Under the pieces are notes generated by a model. It was not told the DNA's origin. It worked only from the letters and a program-made list of their open reading frames with translations, and did no database searches. Positions 46,031 through 58,110 of a DNA stretch of 64,000 nucleotides are shown here, one piece after another (the stretch's first letter is position 1; each line of letters opens with the position of its first letter). Source of the stretch: Lunularia cruciata (Eukaryota > Streptophyta > Marchantiopsida > Lunulariales > Lunulariaceae); NCBI GenBank assembly GCA_948567375.1, contig OX419758.1:64919001-64983000 (forward strand). Direction: 5' to 3'. The position numbers and the translations under genes were made by a program.

Positions 46031-49000
46031 TGTAATACCACTAGTCAACAAATTATTTAATAGTGAAAATTGGTTTTATAATATCTTTAGATATATTTTA
46101 CATGATGATGTAAGTAGAAGAAGTATAAATAGAAGAATCATCAAAAGAGAATTTAGACTAATAGTGCATAAGCTAAAAACATACCAAAAACTTTAGAGCG
46201 AAGCAAATGAATGAAATAAAACCTAAATGAAAGAATTAGGTCTTCATGCTATTCTTAACCTCCTACATAACATAAAGATTCCCCAAAGATTTTCTTTGCC
46301 CAAATTTGTTCGACAAACCAAATAGAACTAGGTTTAGATGTCACTAATCCATCTATCTAGTCTAGTCTAAAGGTGTAGCTTGTTGACATGGGGATCCTCT
46401 TTGCTATATAATAAAGATAGAGTATTTCTTTGGTGTATTGGAGTTTTTGGGAATTCTAATCTTGTGTGCTTTTGTCTTCGGACGGTTACACCTCGACTTA
46501 TATCAAGAACTACTTTGTTTTATTCAACATTTGCTATGATGCTGCATGAAACTACTATGTTGAAGGTCAAAGATATCCCAAAATTTAATTTGGAATATAT
46601 TATTTCATTTGGAAATAACACATGAACTTGTTTCTTCAACCTACAAATCTCATGGGTGCAGTCGATGGTACTCAATCCCATCCCACTCAACATGTTGCTA
46701 GTTCCACTCAATCTATTGCTACTCCCACACAAGTTGATCAAATAGCTGCTATAGTTCCCTTTTTTCCATTAATAGACCTTGATAGATTGCTTATTGCAAT
46801 ACAAATAATGCTTTTACATTATCCTTTATTATGAATTGACTTGATAATAGCCAGATTCATCACGTGAGTTCTTCCCAATTGGCTTCTAAAGCTTGGACTA
46901 TTTTTGAGCAACTATATGAAGCTCAAGATGTTGTCAAGATTCAAGATGAACTTCAGATGTCGAAATTGAAAGTGACAGTGTTAGTAAACACGTTCATTGG
47001 TTCAGGACTTTAGTTGATCAACTATCTTCTATGGGTGTACAAACTTCTGAAGAAAATCAAATGCTTGCTATGATTGATGTCTAGTATGCGGAGTAGTTTT
47101 TAAACCTTTTAACTTTGTTACGAGGTCAACAGAATCTTACCTTGCAAAAGCTAATAACATATCTCATTCAGGTGGAGAAGATGTTAAAGATGTATGAGCC
47201 CAAAACTACATTGAATACTTCTAAGGGAAATTTCCTTTCAAGAAACAAGTCTAATGCAGGGAATTGGAAGAATTGGAATTTCTATAAAGGCAAAAATTGG
47301 ATCTTTTAGTGCTTTAGCTCCTCAATCTGGTTTACAATGAGATCATTCATCTTCATCAGGACCTTCTACATCTAGTCAAAGAAATCTTAACAAGAAGATG
47401 AAGTGTTTTTATTGCCATCTTATTGGACATCACTCCAATGATTGTAGAAAATGAATTATTGATGAATCTGCAGCAACTTCACAAAGATCAAAAGCTCAAG
47501 CACACTCTATTGTTTACATATATACTGTATTTTTTTTTTATAGTTTCGTATCTTGTTCAAGCCAAGATAATTCTTGGTATCTTGATTCAAGAGCCACCAA
47601 CAACATGGCTCACTTGAAAAATAAATTTATTGCTTATGAACATTATGCCATAACCCAAAAATATATCTTGGTGATAGCTCCACCCAGAATATCATTGGTT
47701 CAGTTAGGTGTTTGTTTGCACTTCCCAAGGTGATTTGAAAATTTTAAAGAATGTTTTATACATTCCAAGCTTAAGGAGAAACCTTTTCTCCATCAAGCAG
47801 CTGGACCTTGCAAGAGGATCTGCATTCATGAGTAAGCAACATTGTAATTTGCATGATACTCAGGGTAATTTAATTGCAAACTGCACCTTGACAAGAGATC
47901 TATATAAACTTGGAATTACAGTTTTCTCCTCTTGAATCAATGCTTGTTCTAATGTCTATAATTCCCTTGATTTATGGTACAATAGACTGGGTTATATTAG
48001 CACTGATCTAATCCATCAGCTTCTTTTTGAAAGATCTGGTTGCAGATGTTCTGAATTTCACAATGAAAAACCAGCCCTCTCAGTGTATCACTTGTTTATA
48101 TAGCAAGCAGTCTTCACAACCATTCTCTACCAAATCTGTCACTCAAGCCAAAGAATTTCGTGGAATTACATCTAGTTCATTTTGATATATGTGGTCCTAT
48201 ATCTCCTCCTGCACATCTCGGTTGCAAATACTTTATTTTATTCATCTGTTATTTGTCTCAATATTGTTTTTTTACCTCATGTAGAACAAATCAGAGGTAT
48301 TAACCCATTGTACAAAAATTCTATTACTGTTAAAACATATCATTTTCTCACAAAGAAAAAAATGTTGAAACACGTTATTTTCTCACAAAAGATAAACATG
48401 TTAGGATGTGACAATGCTTGAGAATACAAGAGTGCTATCTTTAACCACGATTGTTCTTGCAAAGATATAAAGCGGCAATTTTAGGTACATTACACTTTGG
48501 AGAAAAATGGAGTGTTAGAATGCAAGAATTGCACACTCATAAATGCAGTTCTCTGTCTGCTATTTGAGTCAAACTTATTGAAGTATTGGAGAGAAGTGGT
48601 TATCACAGCAAATTACGTATAGAACCACTGCCCAACAAAGCTTTCCCAAAAATACCTATCTCCCAAAAATACCCCCTGTACAGAATGGTTTGGATATAAG
48701 CCATTCTTAAAACACTTGCAATTGTTTGGAAGTCTTGCTTTTGCCCATGTCAATGATAACCTATGCTCTAAACTCAATTTTTGTACAACATCATGTGTTT
48801 CACCAGGATACAACGAAGAAATAAAGGGTATAGATTGCAACTCATAAATGATAATAACGTTATCATTTCATCAGATGCCATGATTCTTGAGGATTAAATT
48901 GAGAAAGATCATTTAGTGTCATCTACTAATTCCCACGAGGATGAAGGTCTCACTCTCCAATCTGATGATTCTTGAGGATTGAATTAAGACAGATCATTTA

Positions 49001-51110
49001 GTGTCATCTACCAATTCCTATGAAGATGAAGATCACACTCTCCAATCTGATCTCTTTTCTGCTGAGCATCTCCTCACCTTGGTGTTCTTTCATCCCCTTC
49101 CTCAAATTTACCTATTTCAGTGGGAGTTCTTCCAACTATTTCCCATTAAGTGACAGTTCCTCCACCTTCTATAAATATTCAGCCAATGCCTACACTAGTG
49201 CCTACCCAATTGCCCTCTCCTATTTCTCCCTCCTCTCGCAGGAGTGGATGAACTCTACTTTATTATGACCAAGACTCCCATCTATTCACTTTCCAAACCC
49301 ATATTCCCCGCATGCGCTCAAACTAAGTTCTCAAATTCCAAGGCCGTTGAGAAGTACGACCAGGTGGTGGAAGCTGAACATATTAAATGTAAAAATTGTG
49401 CATCTCTATTTGCCTTACAATCTTTTAACAAGCCTTCTACCTATAATGCAACTATTTCAGAACTTGATGCACAGCAATGAAAAGCTGCTATTCATGCTGA
49501 GCTACAAAACATAGTCACAATGCAAGCATGGAAATTGGTTTCTTTACTTGCTGGCCGGACTACTGTTGGCTATTGATGGGTCTTCAAAATCAAACCCACT
49601 GTTGGTGGTTAAATATAGAACTATAAAGCTCTTTTAGTGGCTAAGGGATTTAGTCAAGTTGTTGGCATTGATTATATCTAGATCTTCTCTCCAATGGTGA
49701 AACTTCAATCACTGCGGATTTTATTTGCTTTGGCTGTGCATTTCAATTTGGAGCTGCATCAACTGGACATTGTTGATGCTTTTCTTTATGGCAAACTCTA
49801 TGAGCAGATCTATATGGCTCTTCATGAAGGATTACAAGTTTCTGATATTGCTTAATAGATCAATTTATGGTCTGACGCAATCTGTACGCATGTGAAATGA
49901 GGTATGCTTTATTGGATATTGGCCTTTTCAGCTCCATGACTGATAATGATATATGCGTTCTTTGCAAAGACTCTGCTAAGCTCATATTGGCTTTATATGT
50001 TGAAATGAGCGTTTACACTATGCTCTATTGGATATGGGCCTTTTCAGCTCCATAACTGATAATAATATATGCATTCTTTGCAAAGACTCGGCTAAGCTCA
50101 TATTGGCTTCATATATTGATGACCTAATAATTGCAACCTCAAGCCTTCAATTACTCTAGACAATCAAAATTTTACTCAATCAGGATTTTAAATAATATAT
50201 TTATGTGACGCTTATCATGTCCTTGGTATGCATCTCCAACGAGGTAGGAAACAAGGATGGCCAAAGATCAATCAAACCAGTTATATTTGCAACAAGCTTG
50301 AACAATTCAATTGGTTCAATTGTAAACCTGGTTCGACTCTTGCTACTCACCGCATGTCTTTAAGTATTGATAAGTCACCATCTATCCAGCTGAAATATAT
50401 TATATGAAGACCATTCCATATCAAAGTGTTGTTTGTAGTTTAATGTGTGCAGGGATCTATTCTCTACCTGCTATTGTCTATTCTGTTAGTACCGTGTTCA
50501 GTGCATGTCCAATCCAGAACCTGCATTGGATCGCATTTAAACAACATTTTCGCTATCTGCAAGGGACTCTATATTTATCCCTCAAAAATTCTTGTTCATG
50601 ATTAAGATTGCATTTGAAAAGGGATTTTTTGATTCAGCGTACGGTGACAATGTAAATTCCCGCATGTCTACTGAAGCAAAGTGCACCTGTGCACTTTGCT
50701 TCCTCGCCGGAGGAGCACTAAGGTGTGCGAGGAAGAAGCAGAAGTCAGTTGCTTGTGGACTACTTAAGTTAATTACATGGGCTTAAACAAGCCAACATTG
50801 AAACAATATGGATAAGACTATTACTTTCAAACATTGCTTATCCTCACAAAACAAGTAGTATTTTTGTGATAACAAGAGTGGAATAGCTATTGCTTCCACT
50901 ACTAAAAATCATGATAGAACTAAACATATTGATATTCAATATCATTTTATCAAAGATCAACGGCTCCGTAGAGAAATCAGTATTAGTTGTTACGTACTGA
51001 AGATATGTTTACTAGAGACTGATAGAGTACTCTCCACTTGGCTATTATACTGAAGGGAAGGACTTAAACTTCACCAAGAATATACTTCAAGCGCTTGGGC
51101 TGAGATCTGA
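46031..51110 (+). mobile_element. Ty1/Copia retrotransposon, nearly whole internal region, decayed
   Basis: All Copia domains appear in order on the plus strand. Gag at about 46,560-47,330 has 'KAWTIFEQLYEAQD'. The zinc knuckle at 47,401-47,451 reads CFYCHLIGHHSNDC (CCHC). Protease at about 47,575 reads 'WYLDSRATNNM', where functional copies have DSGAT. Next come GAG-pre-integrase (47,710-48,060) and integrase from about 48,150 ('LVHFDICGPISPP'). RT at 49,560-50,140 has 'WVFKIKPTVGG', 'LLVAKGFSQVVGIDYI', 'LHQLDIVDAFLYGKL' and 'YIDDLIIA'. RNase H follows to about 51,000 ('IPYQSVVCSLM', 'GIAIASTTKNHDRTKHIDI'). Many stops and shifts mean it is inactive. A possible 5' LTR lies at 46,031-46,480 (its end resembles 1,600-1,690 on the minus strand). 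No clear 3' LTR was found. Confidence 0.82.
50673..50702. repeat. Perfect palindrome, 14-bp arms, inside the Copia RNase H
   Basis: GAAGCAAAGTGCAC (50,673-50,686), two bases, GTGCACTTTGCTTC (50,689-50,702). A second inverted pair, CTTCCTCGC (50,698-50,706) and GCGAGGAAG (50,727-50,735), overlaps it. The palindrome interrupts the RNase H reading. Confidence 0.9.
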
Positions 51111-52500
51111 TGTATGTAGTTTCCGAATTGCACCAACTTCCAAGTGTTAGGTGGCAGAGAGACAGCTGATTTCGATCCATATATAGCTCCAGTCCGATCC
51201 TTTTAAGATTACTTCACGCTTGTGTTCTAACCCACTATCAACACCAACTCGTCATCCCTCGTGACAAAGTTGACTTGCTGCATCCAAGTCCATGTTGTGT
51301 GCGTAGTCCTATATTATATGAACGTAGAGATGTAATGTCATTTTCAGGGCCGGGCTAACCCTCGTGCTCTGGGACGTGTCTTCGCCGTGGGTACGATCTC
51401 TAAACACTAGTCCGTAGACACCTGCGCCAATTCGAATTTATCCTAGAAATTTTGGAAGAACATATGTGTACGGATTGATTTGACAGGTCTGAGAAGGCAG
51501 ATGCGAACATACAAGTAAGAAACATTTACGGCAAATCTGTAGGCCGTAAAAGAACAGAAGATTTCTTAGATCAGCAAAAAAAATTGTGAGCATGCTCCAC
51601 CCATTGGATGAAAGGGGGTAGTTGCGGGCAGGTACCTTCCATCCATGACCAAATTTCAGGCTGAGGGTAACAACATCTGTCGCCTTCTCATGAATGATGA
51701 GCTGTGCAACTACTTTCACCCGAAATTGAGACTATAAGGTCCTGATTACGAAGGGAATTTGCTGCATACCTCTTCCTGTTCATCTGGAGATTACATTTTT
51801 GCCTGGTGAAAGCTTTGAAATGGTCGTCAAAGATGTTTGTCCTGAAGGAGAAGGAATGTGGGATTGGAAGAACGGAAGAACGAAATTTTGCTGAGGAAAT
51901 TATGGTATACAAAGAAGCAACAAGAGCACAGGGCAACGTGTTCTTAGCTACAAGGGCCAAGATAGAACAAAACCGAATTTGCATTGGGTTTATGTCAGTG
52001 TAATGACTTTTGCATACTCAGGAGTACATAGGCGTATGTTATTCTCCGGGCGCATAGCTGCTAACTTAAATTTAAAAAGTTAAATGTTTTTGACGTGCGC
52101 TGTGAATTGGCTATGAGTCACATATTAGAATGATTGTTGTTTGTGATAATGGTAAGCATATTTTTTTCGTTCTTTTCACAAACTATCCATGTTTAAAAAT
52201 TTGTGCTCATTTTCAAATGCGCACATTTTTCTATCATTGTACACTTCGTTCATAGTCTTCAAGTTTCATGCCTTCAGTTTCATACTCTATTTAGTCATAC
52301 TCACGAGGTCTCAAATCCTAGTCTCTTCACTGGTTGATGATTGAATCTCCACAATCCGATTACACAGTTCCGGGAGAGATGTTGCACACTAGTATTGAGA
52401 CAAAATTTCATGCTTGACAACTGTAAGGACAAGTAAACAAAGGCTCCCATGGTGATCAGCTACGAATTTCGTCCATGTATTGCCTTGAAACTGTAACAGT
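51111..52500. other. Interval between the Copia element and the Lhcb gene
   Basis: It may include the missing Copia 3' LTR, but no TG..CA pair is visible. ORFs at 51,438-52,003 on both strands carry no domain. The right end is the 3' flank of Lhcb. Confidence 0.4.
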
Positions 52501-52595
52501 GCTTTGTCCTATGGTACACTCAGTTATCACAGGGGATAACTGGCACTGATCTATTTTACAAAAGAATGTTAAAGTCGTCGAATTGTTTGTTCTGT

Positions 52596-53567
52596 CTAGT
52601 TTCCGGGGGTGAAGTTGGTGGCGTATGCCCAGGCGTTGTTCACTGTGGGGTCAGCCAAGTGGTCCGACAAGTTCTCGATTGGTCCCTTTCCTGTCACAAT
52701 AGCTTGCACGTAGAATCCGAACATGGAGAACATGGCCAATCTGCCATTCTTGAGCTCCTTCACCTTCAACTCGGCGAAGGTGTCTGGGTCCTCAGCAAGG
52801 TTTAATGGGTCGAATTGACCTCCTGGGTAGATTGGGTCAGAAACCTCTCCCAATGGGCCTCCGGCTACTCTGTAACCCTCGATGGCTCCCATGAGCACGA
52901 CCTGGCAAGCCCAGATAGCCAAAATGCTCTGGGCGTGAACGAGGCTGGAGTTACCGAGGTAGTCCAAACCACCTTCGCTGAAAATCTGGGATCCGGCCTT
53001 GAACCAAACAGCTTCTCCGAACTGGACTCCATTCTTGGACAGCAACTCGGGGAAGACGCATCCCAACGCTCCCAACATGGCCCATCGAGCGTGGATGACC
53101 TCCAACTCGCGGTTCTTGGCGAAGGTCTCAGGGTCAGCTGAGAGTCCAGCGGTGTCCCATCCGTAGTCACCGGGAAACTCACCAGTCAGGTAAGATGGGG
53201 TGGCACCAGAGAAGGGCCCCAAGTACTTGGGTCGGTCCTCACCGTACCTGCACAGACCATGAATGAGTTATAACACAATCTCGTAGAATGCACAGAATTC
53301 ACTGACAATTTGGAATCGGAAGCTTTGAAATTCCACCCAGCACGATTGACACACTTGAATCGATACTTCTATCAGTATTCCTTCGACAAATCTGGGCAAT
53401 ATTGATTGTGTGGAACCATCTAGCACGTACCAGATGCTTGACGGGGCAGACTTGCGCATGACAACACGGGCCGCACCAACGTTGACCTTGGTGGCAAGAA
53501 CATTGCTGGTCGCTCCCAAAGCCTGGCCAGCCAAGCTGGTGGAAGCGCATGCTGTCACTGCAGCCAT
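52596..53567 (-). CDS. LHCB: Lhcb, light-harvesting chlorophyll a/b-binding protein of photosystem II
   Basis: Major LHCII antenna protein of the thylakoid membrane, nuclear-encoded and plastid-imported. Two exons (53567-53431 and 53247-52596) join through a split Trp codon to 262 aa, the normal length. The N-terminal '[17 protein letters not shown]' region is a plastid transit peptide. The mature part starts near '[19 protein letters not shown]' with the WYG trimer motif. Helix B holds [16 protein letters not shown], helix C '[20 protein letters not shown]', helix [19 protein letters not shown]. The conserved Glu/Arg pairs ([14 protein letters not shown]) tie helices A and B and ligate chlorophyll. 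The end is [14 protein letters not shown]. It is intact and shares a duplicated promoter with the broken copy at 38.8 kb. Which Lhcb class it belongs to I leave open, but it is of the Lhcb1-3/Lhcbm type. Confidence 0.95.
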
Positions 53568-53658
53568 TTCTGCTCGGTAGGTGTGGAGTGTGAAGCAGGA
53601 ATAGAGCGGAGGGTTTTCAGTAGTCGAGTCTGCTAAACGCCTGCCTGGAAGGTCTGAA

Positions 53659-53664
53659 TATATA
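53659..53664 (-). promoter_or_regulatory. TATA box of the intact Lhcb gene
   Basis: GAGTATATATTCAGACC on the minus strand, about 95 bp before the ATG, matching the box of the other copy. Confidence 0.6.
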
Positions 53665-53931
53665 CTCACCGAAGGTAGCTCCGGAGCAGTATCTGGCTGA
53701 GAGGTCAATGCGGATGACGGGCCTGACCTGCGCGAAGGGATGAGTTCCTTGAGTTAGGGGATCGAAGTAACCAATAGCAATCTTCCTCGTCAGTTGCGGG
53801 TGCTATCCAGAGTGGTGCTCTGAGAAACCAGTTCCTGTCGATGAAGGCACAAGTCGAACCTGGCAGAATCTGCTGCTTTTAGTCCTCGAAGTAAACGCAG
53901 TCACACGATGCAAACGACTAGATCTGCAGTT

Positions 53932-53937
53932 CACGTG
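53932..53937. promoter_or_regulatory. G-box (CACGTG) upstream of the intact Lhcb gene
   Basis: GTTCACGTGACG, about 365 bp before the ATG. Retained in both copies of the duplication, so probably functional. Confidence 0.5.
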
Positions 53938-54130
53938 ACGAAGATCAGCAGCAAGTACAACAGCCACACAGTGAAGTTCATCCCAGTGTGTGATTCGTCC
54001 TGTAACTCTCTGACTACTAAAACTTAACGTATCCATTGAATGCCAGGCCTCGATGGTGGTAACTTTAACCGAGAATACTCGATATGTGCCACTGGTTCCC
54101 GCCTATCATGCAGGAAATCTGAGAATGAGC

Positions 54131-56760
54131 TTTCCTTTTCCTTTTGACAGATCCGTTACAGCAGAACATGCAAGTAAACCTCCCGAGGCTCGCTCCAATT
54201 TCACCTGTTCGAGCTCTCAGGATGTGCTCACGTTTTTCCATCACAGTCCTTATAACCAAGTGGGCAACAACAAAGACTCCATACGATCCAGGGTTTTGTG
54301 TGCAATCCATATCTGCGATCGAATTCAACTGTCATAGCGTAGCCCTCCGCCACCAGTTTTCTCTGTATGTTTGAACTCACGCTCACCCATGCGCAGTAAA
54401 CACCGATTTCGCATCCTATTGATCTAGTGTCCAAATTACGAAAGGAAACAGATTTACTTGTGCTGACACAAAAAATAGTCAAGAAGAAATTTAAATCACG
54501 TAGAAATTTGTTTTAGTCTCATTTCTTCCTTCTTCCTTACCTTTATGTGGTTTTAACCACCTAAGGATAAACTGGAGATTTTTCTCCATGCCACTCTCAT
54601 TTATACATAAGCCAGTTTTTCTGATTTGATCTTATTTAGTTATTCGTGAACTTTCTTCTGAACATGATTCAGTTGAATGTTTTTGGTCATGTCGTTTTGC
54701 TGCATTATCAATTAATATTTTCCGCCATGAAGTTGGATTCTCTTTGTGTCCAAAATTTCATTAGTTCCTTGGATACTTTACAAATAAATTTGTATTATAG
54801 AAAGGTATTTATGTTCATTTTGAATCCTTTTTTCTTAGATAACTTTACTACGTGCTTGAATAGTATAAAAAACCTGCAAGTACATTATGCCAAAGAAATT
54901 ATTGAATTCTATTTTATAGTCTATGATTAGAATTGCTTTCGCAGTCATAGAATTACATTCTTCTGTTCCCTAAACTTCTTCGGTTGGTTGACTCCTAGAA
55001 CTAAACGCATTAACTCGGGGGAAGGATGGATAAAAATAAATGATAATCAAATCTCATACTTTGTTTTACAATTTTTATCTTAATTTTTGTCCTAATGTTA
55101 AGAAGACCATTTGATGCCCTAACTTTTGGATGCAACTGTTTCTCATAATCATTTAGTATATATTCTTAAGACTTATTTTAGTGCGACGTACGAATGCTAT
55201 ATCTAAAGTCTCGTAATATTTGAGGACAGGAAATATGCTTCAAGGATAGAAGTCTAATTTTAACTTTGGACGTTATTAATATTAATAAATTTTTTTAGAG
55301 TTTCATTTATTAAGAGAAATAACTTACATGTGCAAGTTGACGTGTAACTGAGTAGCCTAATTAACTATTTTGTTAATATCTGTTTGTGAAATGTTGGCCT
55401 CATAAATATATGAATCAAGATAAGATGTTGATCAAATTGTTATCGACTGTGAAATGCCACCTCACTACATATTTAGGTCATTACATATTTAGTCTTCGAG
55501 GAAAAAGTGACCTCTACTTTTGATTCAGGCTTGTACCTCTGCCCCATCCAATTCCACATTTTAAGTTAAGCACCTCCTGTCAACTTAAACATTACATTAT
55601 CACTTTTCTACATAGAAAGCTACTAGAATTTAACAAAATATATTTCAAATGATTAATTACATTTACTAAATTTCAGAAGGTAAATATTATATTTTAAATA
55701 GATTTATAAGATTTAAAAATATTTAGATATAATTTTAAATTTATTTCATAACCTAAATGATTTTATATCAGTATTTTTCTTCAAAATCATAAATAAGTTC
55801 AAATTTGAAATTTTATGACACATCTTGACATACTCTGTTATATTAAATTATTTATATTATTAAAATTTATTAATTTATTTAATTCCAATAATATATAATA
55901 TAGGTTACAGTTTACTCTTATAGTATAAAGTTGGTATCAATTTTTTAGTGAAGATATATGACTATAGTTAACATTATAGATAACACTTGACTAATCTTAG
56001 TACTAAATTTTTTAACGTTTCTCATTTTTCTTGTCAAAAATATTCCACATAAGATTAAATCTATCTAATAATTTAGCATTAAAAATTTGGATAAAATATT
56101 TCAGTAGAAAACTTTAAATTAATCTATTGATTAAATTGATCTACTTTAAATTAAATTTAAAATTATAGGACCTAGATAAGTTATTTACAATACTGTAATA
56201 TCTCAAATTGATATACACTGTAAAATCATATTTTAGTGTAAGAAATTGGTAATTACATTTTATTTCAGTTTTATTATGATTATTTCAGAGGATGATACAA
56301 GATATAGTTTATAAATACTCATTAATCTTATATATATCCAAAAGATGGAGGTATTACATATTGAAGTTATAACTATAAATTGACTAATTAGGTATAGATA
56401 GTGTGTATTAACTAAAGAAACACGTAAATACAGGTTGTAATGAAAATTTTACTTTTGAACTTTAATAAAGTTATACCATTTCTCTGTAGCAGAAAAAAGA
56501 AAAGTGCTACTTCAAATTATAATTTCTTATTTTAGTAGCATACACATATTCCTAGCCATAAAATATAATTTATTATATAAGCTACATAATAGGAATTTAT
56601 CTATTAGTACATGCATATAATTATATATTTTAATACATAATTATATATTTTATTTTTATTATAAAGATAGATATCTATAATCATCGGTATGATTTCAATA
56701 TAAATGCTTACTGCAAAGTGATGGAAATTAATAAAAATTATTCATTTATGAGTATTTTTG
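54131..56760. other. Long AT-rich interval without recognised genes
   Basis: After the duplicated Lhcb promoter ends (about 54,130) the sequence becomes strongly AT-rich, especially 55,100-56,760. ORFs are short and lack domains. Confidence 0.5.
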
Positions 56761-56831
56761 AAACGTACATGATCTAAATGTTGCAAGGGCATAGATCAAA
56801 GAAGCTAAAGGCCAATGCTTAGATTACAGAT

Positions 56832-58110
56832 GTGTCCTCTTCAGAAGATGAAACCAAGGATACTAATATAGAAGGAGATGATAAAGAGGAGGAAGGAACC
56901 TTCACCCTTCAAGGATCAACCTCCACTTTAGGAGACAAAGAAGAAACTTGGGAAGGTGCACAATCTGCTCCAAATTTGCAAGACCAAGATATGAACAAAT
57001 GCCCTACAGATGAAGGAGAGAATGCCAAAGAAGAGGTGGTAGTGCCTGAACAAGCCCCTCTAAGCCTGATTAACTTTGAAGTAGCCATTGAAGAAGTACA
57101 AGATTGAGCTCATGCTCAAAGGCCCAAGAAATTTGGCTTCAAGTTTAGGAGGAAGCCAAAGTTTAGCTAGAAAAGGAAGACCACATCACCGACAATGCAG
57201 AAGAAGAAGAGGGAGTTGACATTGAAACTGATCTTCTAAGGACTGCACCAGAAGTGTAGATTGAGATGCAAGAAGCACCAACAACTTCCAAGTTAGTGCC
57301 GGTGTAAGAAGGATCAAGCTTTGTTATACATTTGGTTGGAACTGCATTGCAATTGATAGAGATGTTGATGCCATGATACCAAGCCGAGTGCCCTCATATT
57401 GTAAACTACACCACACTGATCAGGAACATGCATAAGCGAGTCTACACTTGGAAGGGCAAAGAAGACCTGGTGAAGGAAGAAGCAACAAAGGCCAAAGATT
57501 TGTACAAGGCAGAGGCCATGAAGGTAAGTGCCTTGTTGTAGGAAAACCAAGAACTCAAGAGAAGAAGTGCCACAATAGAGAATGAAGGAGACCACCAGGC
57601 TCTCAAGACCCAAAGGTTCAAAGGGGATTGGAAGGCACTCCAGCTTGAGTTTGAACAATACAAGAAAGAAGCCAAAGACTGATTTCAAGGCAAGTGCAAA
57701 GAAGCGGAGAGCACTTGGAGTGCTTCGAAGGATGGACATGATCATGTAATGGCCTTAGAAATGCAAATGCAGGAGTACCAAGCAAGGAAGTGGAAGAAGA
57801 GAAGGACAAGCATGCAAGGAGTCTCCAAGTGCTAGAAGAGCAGTAGGTCAAATGGAGTACCTAGACCAAGAATATTAAAGAGGGCAAGTTGAAGGTGTTG
57901 CGACAATTGGAAGAAACCTAAACCTTATTTGTGGACATGTTGAAGGAAGGTAGAGAGCTTCAAGCGCTACAAACAAAGCATCATGAGTTGAAGTTGTAGC
58001 TTCAAAGACTGCAGAACCAGTCCTATGAAGAGGAAAAGTTGAATGTCTTGTCTTTGCATTTGAAAGAACACTCAAACAAGAAGTTTACAAAAGTTTCTAG
58101 ACCTACTTGT
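56832..58110 (+). pseudogene. Decayed acidic/coiled-coil ORF
   Basis: An open stretch of 91 codons (56,832-57,107) is very acidic ('SSSEDETKD', 'EGDDKEEEGTF', 'DEGENAKEEV'). Downstream frames, with stops between, read as a charged helical protein ('VYTWKGKEDLVKEEATKAKD', 'ENQELKRRS', 'LQLEFEQYKKEAKD'). The composition is that of a coiled coil. It resembles the minus-strand reading at 7.9-9.0 kb in character. No family assigned; probably repeat-encoded. Confidence 0.4.
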
